A stretch of 64,000 nt of DNA from Gamarada debralockiae (lineage: Eukaryota; Ascomycota; Leotiomycetes; Helotiales; Hyphodiscaceae), in the NCBI GenBank assembly GCA_002803225.1, contig NXFV01001132.1, positions 36,333 to 100,332 of the forward strand, read 5' to 3'. The first letter of the stretch is position 1. The number at the start of each line of letters is the position of its first letter. The translations under genes and the position numbers were made by a program. A model generated the notes under the pieces. It was not told the DNA's origin and did not search any database. It saw nothing but the letters and a program-made list of their open reading frames with translations. This document shows, in pieces, positions 55,676-64,000 of this stretch.

Positions 55676-57752
55676 ATGACGATTCTTACTGGTACTCCCC
55701 TATCATGGGCCATCACTGCCACAGCCGGCAGCGGCTTCCTTTTGTGAGTCGAGGATGGCGCGCCGATATTTCCTAGCGTACTGACGATGGCTTTCAAGAT
55801 TTGGCTACGATCAAGGTGTCATGTCAGGACTCCTGACCGGAGCAGCCTTTACGAAACAGTTTCCACAGATCGACACAACGAGTTCAGGACATGGGAGCTC
55901 TTCTTTGCAAGGAACCGTGTAAGTCATTTGCCGACCGATTATGGGACTCATGGCTGATAATTTCCGCGCCAGGGTTGCCATCTACGAAATTGTAAGTGTG
56001 ATTGGTCCCAATTTTCAGCCCGTTGCTGATATCAATAGGGCTGCTTCTTTGGATCTATATTCTGTTTCCTATTTGGTGAATGGCTAGGAAGAAGGAAATG
56101 CATCATGATTGGCTGCGTTGTTCTGTCCATCGGAGCCGCTCTGCAGGCCTCAGCCAACACAATTCCCCAGCTCATCGTCGGCCGCATCGTTGCGGGTCTT
56201 GGTAATGGAATGAACACGAGTACCATTCCAGTGTGGCACGCGGAACTCATGAAAGCCCATAAAAGAGGAAAAGGTCTTGCAGTAGAACTTGCTATAAATA
56301 TTTTGTCCGTTTCGCTCCGTATCAATTGATGAATTGTGCTGACAGTTTGAAGTGGGGTCATGATGGCTTATTGGGTCGGTAAGTTACGAAGTTTTACCAT
56401 TTGTCTCTACTTGTTGCTGATCTTATTATGCAGACTACGGCTTCAGCTACGTCAACAACGCTGCTCAGTTCAGATTTCCACTGGCTTTGCAAATTGTCTT
56501 CGCTATGGTCTCCCTGGCCGGTGTTCTCGTTCTTCCAGAAAGTCCAAGATGGCTGCTTGCACATGACAAACACGAAGAAGCAAGGCACATTCTCTGGGCA
56601 TTGGAACCCAATGCAAAGTCGATCGATGCATCAGACCCTGTGATTGATCGCGAAATGGTAGAAATCCAGAACGCCATCTATGAAGAGAAAGCCGCTGCGT
56701 ACGAAACACCCTTCTCAAACTTTCCTGAAGTGGAAATGCTGACTTCAATATTTTTCAGTGCTGGATCTGGTGGCAAGCGTGCATTGCTCAAGAATGGCCC
56801 CCAAAGATTTCTCCATCGTACTCTTTTAGGTATTGGAGGCCAGTTCATGCAACAGCTCTCAGGAATCAATCTCATCACATACGTAGGTGATTTAAAATCT
56901 TGTGCATTGAGTCCTTCTAACCATGCCTTAGTACGCTCCAGTTATTTTTGAAGAATCAGTTGGATTGTCGCATAGCCTTTCACTCTTGATATCTGGATTC
57001 AATGGCGTCGCTTACTTCTTCTCGTCTCTCATTCCGATATGGATCATCGACAGGTAGGTAACTCATCCACAATTTTCAGACGAATCCATAATTCTAAGCT
57101 TCATCAGGCTTGGTCGCCGAAAATTGATGTTATTTGCGGCTGCTGGTCAGTGTGCTTGCATGGCGATTCTAGCCGGGACAGTGTCAAACGGAACGAAATC
57201 TGCCGGGTATGTGGCAACAGTCATGTTGTTCCTGTTTAATTTCTTCTTTGCCATTGGACTACTGGCTATTCCATGGCTGCGTGAGTGCCCTTTCCCGCCA
57301 GACTAAACAATGGATCATTGACATAAACAGTTCCCGCGGAATATGCACCCCTGGCTATCCGAACTCCCGCAGCCTCCCTCGCCTCTGCATCGAATTGGAT
57401 CTTCACATTCCTTGTAGTGGAGATCACCCCTGTTAGCATTAGAAACATTGAGTGGAGAACTTACATCTACTTTGCTGGTAAGTTTGTCCTTAACTCTTTT
57501 CAAATTCGAACTGACAAATCGGCAGTCTTTAATGCTTTCTTCATCCCGCTCATCTACTTCTTCTATCCCGAAACCCAGAACTTGACTTTGGAACAAATTG
57601 ATAAGCTGTTTACTGGGGATAAGGTTTTGCTGCACTGGAAGTCTTCTATGGATGCGGATGAACTGCCAAATGAAGATCTCAGAGCGGCGTTTGCGGAGAA
57701 GACTGATGTCAAGCACATCGATAGTGAGAAGGAGTCGAAGGAAACTCTTTAG
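55676..57752 (+). CDS. MFS sugar porter
   Basis: A predicted 538-residue proton-coupled or facilitative sugar transporter. Ten exons: 55676-55743, 55799-55918, 55973-55991, 56039-56304, 56353-56378, 56434-56882, 56932-57053, 57108-57280, 57331-57477, 57526-57752; frame closes exactly. Family motifs: LFGYDQGVMSG in helix 1, GEWLGRRKCI, VGRIVAGLGNGMNTSTIPVW, LPESPRWLL, GQFMQQLSGINLITYYAP, IDRLGRRKLMLF, and YPETQNLTLEQID. Exons 3 (19 nt) and 5 (26 nt) are very small; the intron before exon 5 has weak ends (GTCCGT..GAAG) but uniquely gives AINIFGVMMAYW. It fits the polyol/DHA block as the uptake step (inference). Confidence 0.9.
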
Positions 57753-58304
57753 AGCGTAACTCAAGAAGGGAACTAGATGTCGCAGGAAATTAGGGTTTCT
57801 ATTGACACTGTTAGTCATATTTAGGCTTTAGACACGAGAAAGGAGGGAAGATTGACTAGCTTACCTATTTTCGGACTCGTTGAAGGGCAGAACTTGCAAG
57901 TAGAGTAGAGATATAGAGCACAAGATAAATAATCAAAGCTATATTTCATAGACTCTATTTAAAATCCTTTCATATCCAGAAAGTAAAGACAGATACAAAA
58001 TATTGTTAGTAATCTTTGATCACGTGTTTAGCCCCGCACTCGAGGTGAAAAGCGCTTACGACTTCCTGTTCGGGCAGCCAAGGATGGCAAAACTCTTTCT
58101 GGAACCCCAGATTTCCTGGCATTAATGCAACTTTGACACTCCATCTTCTTCCCCACAATCTTCATCCAATGCAGACGTCGATATGTGTGATGGCCTCTGT
58201 CAACAGCCGTTCTGTGGGAGCATACGACAATTCGTGACGACGTGTGAGAGCGCGAAGCATCTGCGAAATTTGTCGTCGCTCTCACCAGCGGCCTGGTCAT
58301 TCTC
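57753..58304. other. Intergenic region
   Basis: 0.55 kb between the transporter and the regulator, AT-rich at 57860-58030; no gene seen. Confidence 0.4.
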
Positions 58305-60811
58305 ATGAGTGGGGACGGCCAACTGTCGTTTGCAACCTGCGGTTACAGCAGCCCTCAACACTCAACAAGAAAGACGAGAACGAGGACAGGATGCCTGAAT
58401 TGCCGCCGACGACGCAGAAAATGTTTGTATCCCAACAACTCTGGAAATTTTAGTGGAGGAAGCGGCTGACGCTGAAATAGGTGACGAGCTCAGACCTGGA
58501 TGCCTCAATTGCAGGCAGCGAGGGGAAGAATGTGAATGGGGCATGAAAATTACATTTAAGGCAGACAATGCGACGCAACTTGATGCAGAACATCCGTCGA
58601 TGCAAGTCACATCGAGGAAACGTGCTCGCCATTTCAAAGTATGTCCGAACCAGCTCTCGCGAAATGAGTATGAGCATCTAGCTAATTGAAGTCAAAGATC
58701 CTCGATGTCACGTCTCAAATTGAGAAAGGATACCGAGGAGAGCCCCTTGGAAATCAACCAAATATAGAAAAAGAATTCCCCAGAGCATCGATCAGCTCCA
58801 GATCACCAAAAGCGACGACGAAAAACACATCGCCTCTTGAGAATTACCGCGCTCCTCCTCAGATCTCACATCCAGCGGAGGAAATCAATGGCGATTGCCA
58901 CGCGATATGGCATTCACAATCCCCTTCTTTTGACACCCCAAATTCGATGACAGTATCTTATTCAGATGGCACTTCGTATAAGGCAGAGGACGAGCCGATC
59001 ATGCACATGGATATGAGCCCTGATTCTCATACTTCATTCGCTCAAGCTAACCACTCGCATCATTCGGGATATACTGAACGAAGTGGACTTACGCCACAAT
59101 CGGTTCCTGAACACAACCTGATGACAAGCATATGGTCAACTAGATCTAGGACGCATACTGAGGATGCTGCTGCCGAGCTCTTGGCCCTTCGATATCTACC
59201 ACCTCAAACTTCTCAACGTCAATCAATACCGGCTGTGCCGGAAAGTCAATCAGAAATGCCATCTCCGCCAAACATAGATGCTCTTCGCGATCTGCCCGAA
59301 CAGCCATTCCTCGACCAGCCTATGTTTGATGACCAGGATGGAATTTTTCTTCCAGGCTCTGCGTATCAGGAGCTTCACTCGACGCTCCGAGATCACTTGA
59401 TATATACTGCTCGATCGAATGCGCCAACTCGTCACGGAACACCCGAGCCGCATCAGCCAGATATGGGCTTTTTTGAGAGGGGGCCGCAGAAAACAACAGT
59501 TGATGGGACTATCGACAGGACGGAATCAGATCCAGAGTCCGTTCGCTCGTCAAAGCCACCTGAAATCACGCCTCAGCGAGAATATGTTTTGTGGAAGACG
59601 TGGATAGATGAAGTAGCCCCTTGGGTACGTCAATTGACTAAAATGGACGCTGAACTGACGGTGTTTCAGCTTGATAAATTTGACAACCAACGCCACTTTG
59701 AGCACAAGATTCCCATGATCGCCAAAACCACCCCTCACTTGAAGAATTCGATTTTAGCTTTGTGTGCACGCCAGATTGAGCGGAAAGAGAATTCAAAGTC
59801 ATCTTCTGAAAGCTTGGGACTTTATCAAGAGGCCATTCATCTTCTCTTACCTGAGTTACAGACAAAGGACACCGCTGTGATTGCTTCGTGTGTGATCCTT
59901 TGCGTACTTGAGATGATGAGCTGTAAGTTTGGAATCCTAAAGAAATTGGCACTTCTAATAATCCAGGTTCGCCGAAAGAATGGAGACGGCATCTCGAAGG
60001 TTGTGCGAATCTGCTGGAAGCTGTGGGAATCAATGGCTTTGTCGGCGGTGTTGAGGAGGCATTGTTTTGGTGTTTTGCGAGAATGGGTACTGGACCTGCC
60101 CCTCCTGCAAAATATTGCTAATTATTCTCAGATGTTTGCGGGGCTTTGATTTCGCAAGATCTGACGCTGATCCCGGTCAATCATTGGGCTTCCAAAGTCA
60201 ACCTCGCGTCTGATATCGGGCTCTTTCGAAATCCGTCAAATGGTTTTGATACCTATGCAAACTATGCGGTGTTCTTATGTGCGAACTGTGTCACTTATCT
60301 CAAAAACTTCAACGGCCGAGCTCGAGAAGTTGACACGAGGGCCTGGATCTCGCAGTGGGCGGAATTACTAGACCACCTTGACATTTGGCATGCTGAAAGG
60401 CCGGAGGAGATGAAGCCGATCCTGACCATTCCTCCGAGTGACAAAAAAGATGCCTCCCCATTCCCTACTGTTTTGTATGGGAATGGACCCGCCGTCTCCG
60501 GGAATCAGCTATATCATACCGCGGCATTACTCATGCTGCAAGAGAAGCCAGCGGGGCTGAAACTTCAGAGGAAGCAAAAATCAATTTTCTGGCACGCGCG
60601 ACAAATCTGCGCAATCTCCGAGTCAAATACCCATCACGGAGCGTGGACAAATTCAGTCCAGCCGATTTGGATCGCCGGCAAAGTCATGAGCCATCCGAGT
60701 GAGCACCGAGCCATCTTGAACATATTGGAAAGGATTGAACGCGAGACGGGGTGGGTGACGAGTTGGAGGAGAGAGGATTTGAAGAGTTGGTGGGGCGACT
60801 CAGACGACTGA
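58305..60811 (+). CDS. Zn2Cys6 transcription factor, ARCA-like
   Basis: Predicted 768 residues from exons 58305-58422, 58481-58638, 58692-59922, 59967-60086 and 60132-60811. The first intron (58423-58480, GTTTGT..AAATAG) splits the zinc-cluster Cys codon: TGCLNCRRRRRK / CDELRPGCLNCRQRGEEC, giving all six Cys. The N-terminal RKTRTRTGCLNC is typical of ARCA-like regulators. After a long Ser/Pro/His-rich linker comes the fungal transcription factor domain: REYVLWKTWIDEVAPWVRQL, HFEHKIPMIAKTTPHLKNSI, HLEGCANLLEAVGINGFVGG and FWHARQICAIS. The exon 3 start could instead be 58698. It follows the sugar porter in the same orientation and is the obvious candidate regulator of this block. Confidence 0.88.
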
Positions 60812-61040
60812 CATATACGAATAATATCATGTCTTTGAAAGCCGAGCAAAAACGCCTACAAAGTCTCAGCAGCCTACGACTTTTGTTGAAGTATAGCAAT
60901 TTGCAGACTTCTACTAAGCCATCATGGAGAGTTCGGAAAGAATGCTGACTTTGCATTCATCTTGAAGATCTTATTTTCATGATGCCCCAACAGTCGAGTA
61001 TTCTTTTATTCGTCAGGGCAATTTTGGGCTTGCTAGACCC
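60812..61040. other. Short intergenic region
   Basis: Nothing recognised. Confidence 0.4.
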
Positions 61041-61047
61041 AACGCAT

Positions 61048-61487
61048 CTTCTCAATCGGCCCAATCTACGGCGGCCTTCAATGGTTCTGGCTTGCTGCAG
61101 CCATTGCTCCTTTCCTCATTAATGCTGGCGTAAGACTATTTCTACGATCCAACATCCGCTTCTTTAACGCACCCATCTTCTTCGATAGCGTGGGGGAACT
61201 TTCGCCAGCCACAACTCTCCTGGTGCATGGTTGGATTCACCTTCCAGAAGTACATTCTCAATCGGTACCGAGGATGGTGGATGAGCTTCAATTACATCAC
61301 TAGTGCTGGCCTTCATGGTGTTCTAGCGATTTGGACGATGGTCATCATTGCTGCATTAAACCTCATCACGACGACATTCCCTAGACGTTGGGGTAATTTG
61401 GCTCCTGCGGAGACGCTGGATTATTTGAAAGTTGCGATGCAGAAGGTTTCGAAAGGAGAGACGTTTGGACCGCGCTCTTGGAGTTGA
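61048..61487 (+). pseudogene. OPT oligopeptide transporter, 3' fragment
   Basis: Reads RIFSIGPIYGGLQWFWLAAA then IAPFLINAG, and after a frame change SWCMVGFTFQKYILNRYRGW, WMSFNYITSAGLHGVL, ending GPRSWS-stop. FNYITSAGLxxGLA with RYRGWW before it is the hallmark of the last helices of OPT-family peptide/siderophore transporters. Only about 130 of some 750 residues are present. A GTAAGA..GATAG intron at 61131-61188 would remove part of the offset but not restore frame fully. Confidence 0.75.
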
Positions 61488-61983
61488 GCAGAGTATCGCC
61501 AATTAAGGATGGTTGAATTTTCGGTTATAGTGCAGGCGCAGGGAGGTGGCTCTTGATACACTTGGGAGGTTAGAAGATTAAGAACATCTCATTGAGATTA
61601 CTGTCTCTTCGAACCATGGTCTTGAAACAATCAACTTCACAGATCAGCTGTGCTGCCATGCAAAGATAGACGCCAAGCGCCAAGAGGGACAAGATTACCC
61701 CGCTCCCACCACAGCCAATCGACGACAACTACCACAAATCTAAACAAGCTGTTGCACGCGGGCGAGTTGCCCAACCAAAGTGGTTCAAACAAGTGTATTT
61801 ATTCACAGGCCGTCCAATTGTTTAGTGCAGGTAGTTGCCAAGGTTTACACAGCCTTAACGCCGTTGATCTTGTGGAGTGTTCTCTCCAACCTACAGGCAG
61901 CAAGGCGAAATTCCTCGAATACGATTGAACTCGCGATAAATATCCTACACCTTTCTATAAGTCATCCATCAAATTTCTTAAAC
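61488..61983. other. Intergenic region
   Basis: 0.5 kb; no gene recognised. Confidence 0.35.
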
Positions 61984-62662
61984 ATGGCGAAAGTCAAGAA
62001 GCCAAGCGTCCACGCTCCGCGGCGTAAGCGCTACCTCATACCACTCTAGCTCTTTCAGCTGAGCCTTGTAGGACTTCAAATTGCTTGGTCCCTCCTTATT
62101 TTTTGGTATGTTTTCACGATTCCAAATCTTTCTTTCCTCTCGCTTTACTTCACAAACTTTCCTGCTAACTCTTCCAAGCACAGGGTTTTATGATGAAGGT
62201 GATTCCGGCTACTGGAGGGTTTCTGCTGGCATCACCACAGTCCTCGGCCTTATCATAGTGGCTATCATCATCGTTTCCATCATCAAATTCTCATGATTTT
62301 GTCTCACTTCACTCGATTACCAACGAGAAACTATTTGCACGGTCATACTTGGCGTGGTGTCCATCGCTTTCGTATTTTCGGCTGCGAATATCTTTGTCGG
62401 TATATTCGTTGCAATGCAACTGATTTTCTCGATATGGTTGATGGCGTATGCCATACGGGTGAGGAGGAGAGCTCTGAAGGGAATCCGCGGGGAGATGAAG
62501 AGACCGGTTAAAGGTGCCGCTAAAGTGCCGGTTCATGTCGAGCTTGGGAATGCGAGGACGGTGTCTACACCTGCGAAACCTCCTTATCAGCCGCCGCCCC
62601 ACGTAGGTTTCGATCAAAAGGATATTTGGGGATCAGTGTCTGAGACTAACAGACCTTCTTAA
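61984..62662 (+). CDS. Small multi-pass membrane protein, gene model uncertain
   Basis: The start MAKVKKPSVHAPR (ATG 61984) can be spliced (62024-62071 and 62106-62178, the latter with GCTAAC branch point and TTCCAAG acceptor) to LQIAWSLLIFCTGFYDEGDS and GYWRVSAGITTVLGLIIVAI, then a stop at 62296 after IIKFS. A second frame from about 62340 gives VILGVVSIAFVFSAANIFVG, AMQLIFSIWLMAYAIRVRRR and a basic Pro-rich tail ending at TAA 62662. Together this looks like a four-helix MARVEL-like protein, but no acceptable intron connects the two halves, so the gene may be broken or there may be two short ones. Function unknown. Confidence 0.4.
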
Positions 62663-62970
62663 AGTTCCATGGCGACAGGTGGGGAAGCAAATGGTTCTCT
62701 AAAGCAGGTGAGAGAGTTTATCTAAGGGTGTGATATGAGGGGAGGAAGTACCGTTAGTAATTGGGCCTCATTTCAGATATCTTAATCTCTAATAACTCGT
62801 TGTTAAATAAAATTCAATATGTAATTTTTTAATGCAGTTAATGAGGTTGACAACACACCACAATCAATCTTAAAAGTGCAAGCAAGCTTTTCCAAAAAGA
62901 TTAAAACCCTTATTTTTATTAAATACAAAACCCAAACTTCATACTCTTTCGTCAATGCCAGTATGTCCAT
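62663..62970. other. Short AT-rich intergenic region
   Basis: About 0.3 kb; nothing recognised. Confidence 0.35.
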
Positions 62971-62974
62971 CTCT

Positions 62975-63250
62975 TCACCACTCTCCCCCTTCCCGAGCAA
63001 GGCAATCCTCACAACCCCGCACCAGGCTGTCGTTTCGCCCAATATGGATCCTCCTGCCCCTCTTCTTTTCCTCAACCTTCGGTACAACCAATTGCAGAAC
63101 TCCATTCTCTATGCTTGCCCTCATGCCTTCCTCTGAAATCTGGCACGGGAAGCTAAATGTGCGATGGAAGTCCCCGACTAAACGCTCACTAAGGTGCATC
63201 CTATGTTCATTCTTGGCCTTTTTGGCCTCATTATCCGACGTGGATTCCAC
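62975..63250 (-). pseudogene. HSP20 (small heat-shock protein) C-terminal fragment
   Basis: The minus frame reads LSERLVGDFHRTFSFPCQIS then EEGMRASIENGVLQLVVPKV EEKKR, the second half of an alpha-crystallin domain (SER.vGeFhRsF.fP..v....v.Asl.nGvL.i.vPK). The first half of the domain and the N-terminal region are missing; upstream the sequence becomes the SDR duplicate at about 63290. A truncated, presumably dead copy. Confidence 0.75.
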
Positions 63251-63288
63251 AGTGGGTTATGAAGTTCCGGGGCAGATTCCAAAACTGA

Positions 63289-63706
63289 GCGAGTATCCCA
63301 CTTCAAACATTTGAGGGGTATTTCTAACGCAGATTCAGGGTTTGATTTGCGCTGCGTACAACACATCGAAAGCTGCTGTACAGCAGAGGTGTAGATATGT
63401 TGCGCAGGAATAGGCCAGTATAGCATTTTGGGTCAATACATTGTCGCCAGGTGTAAGTTCATCACTTTCACTTTTCCACCTCCATTCACTAACAAGATGT
63501 CAGTATATCTGCACAGCAATGACAGATGAGCCGTTGCCGCAGAGCCCGAGGTGGAAAAGACTTGGATGACCGGTGCTCTGTTGGGTAGGCTGGGTGCTCC
63601 AGAAGATTTCAAAAGCTTTAGCTGTATTTCTTCTTGCAGACGGCAGCTCATTCATGACTGGGCCTCATTTGAGAGTCGACGGAGGGTACTTCGCGTCTGC
63701 CTGAGA
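63289..63706 (+). pseudogene. Degenerate duplicate of the 3' part of the SDR gene at 50.8 kb
   Basis: The sequence runs colinear with 51380-51800, sharing long blocks such as TTCTAACGCAGATTCAGGGT, CAACACATCGAAAGCTGCTG and TCAATACATTGTCGCCAGGT, including both intron boundaries. The second intron has diverged almost completely. Damage: TGG to TAG at GAATAGG (position about 63410) and small indels that break frame (for example before GAGCCGTTGCC and in AAAAGCTTT). The first exon is missing. Confidence 0.9.
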
Positions 63707-64000
63707 GCCATGGTATTTAAAATACATATATATAAAATAGGTAAATGTATACAGCCAACGAATTCAGCCAGTCAGAATCTTCTTGGTTGGACTGGGTTGA
63801 ACTTTGGTAGGGTAGTAGTGTTACGCATGGAAAGCTCAACGTTCTACATCCTCTAATTCCGGCATTGGCTGTTAATTGGGTTTTGCAAGCTTGTTTGGAG
63901 TTAAATCAAGTGACGTGCTTATTGCATGTCTTTTAATTTCTTTTACAGGACGAGCATTTGTTGTTGGTCGCCCTGTTTCTTTGTTGTAGAAAGGGGGGGG
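63707..64000. other. Right-end intergenic sequence
   Basis: About 0.3 kb to the window edge, ending in a run of eight G; no gene seen. Confidence 0.35.

Overview
The window is nuclear DNA from a filamentous ascomycete (Pezizomycotina; Helotiales-like by overall impression, which is inference only). Evidence: short introns of about 45-80 nt with GT..AG ends and CTAAY/CTRAC branch points in nearly every gene, Zn2Cys6 regulators with fungal-specific transcription factor domains, a HET-domain protein, scytalone dehydratase, a CFEM remnant, and AT-rich patches in which relic reading frames carry TGG-to-TAG and CAG/CGA-to-stop changes of the kind left by repeat-induced point mutation (RIP). No convincing tRNA, rRNA or CRISPR was seen.

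Layout. 0-6.3 kb: an intradiol (hydroxyquinol-type) ring-cleavage dioxygenase cut by the left edge, divergent from a class III CoA-transferase, followed by a DHA1-type MFS transporter; this reads as a small aromatic-catabolism group. 6.3-15.1 kb: a gene graveyard (phenol-2-monooxygenase tail, F-box/LRR-like relic, DUF6606-type relic, Dal5-like MFS tail, a decayed unknown gene) with one intact beta-carbonic anhydrase. 15.1-24.6 kb: a short HET protein, an SDR with atypical catalytic residues, a CocE/NonD (S15-like) hydrolase, a 466-bp MITE with 35-bp inverted repeats, and a MOSC protein.

24.6-35.9 kb is the most interesting block: SDR, FAD monooxygenase fused to an acetoacetate-decarboxylase-like domain, cupin, catalytically incomplete aldehyde-dehydrogenase-like membrane protein, LigB-type extradiol dioxygenase, a small orphan, and a Zn2Cys6 regulator. 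This looks like a complete hydroxylation / ring-opening cassette with its own regulator. It is followed by scytalone dehydratase (36.9-37.6 kb) and a second Zn2Cys6 regulator (40.9-43.3 kb).

43.9-47.9 kb is decayed: CFEM pseudogene, AAA-ATPase 3' fragment, and a C2H2/DUF3505-like repeat relic. 47.9-60.8 kb is a polyol/dihydroxyacetone block: transketolase/DHA-synthase-like enzyme, a divergent SDR, a DHA-kinase pseudogene, a ten-exon sugar porter and an ARCA-like Zn2Cys6 regulator. The right end holds an OPT transporter fragment, a small membrane protein, an HSP20 fragment and a degenerate direct duplicate of the 3' part of the 50.8-kb SDR gene.
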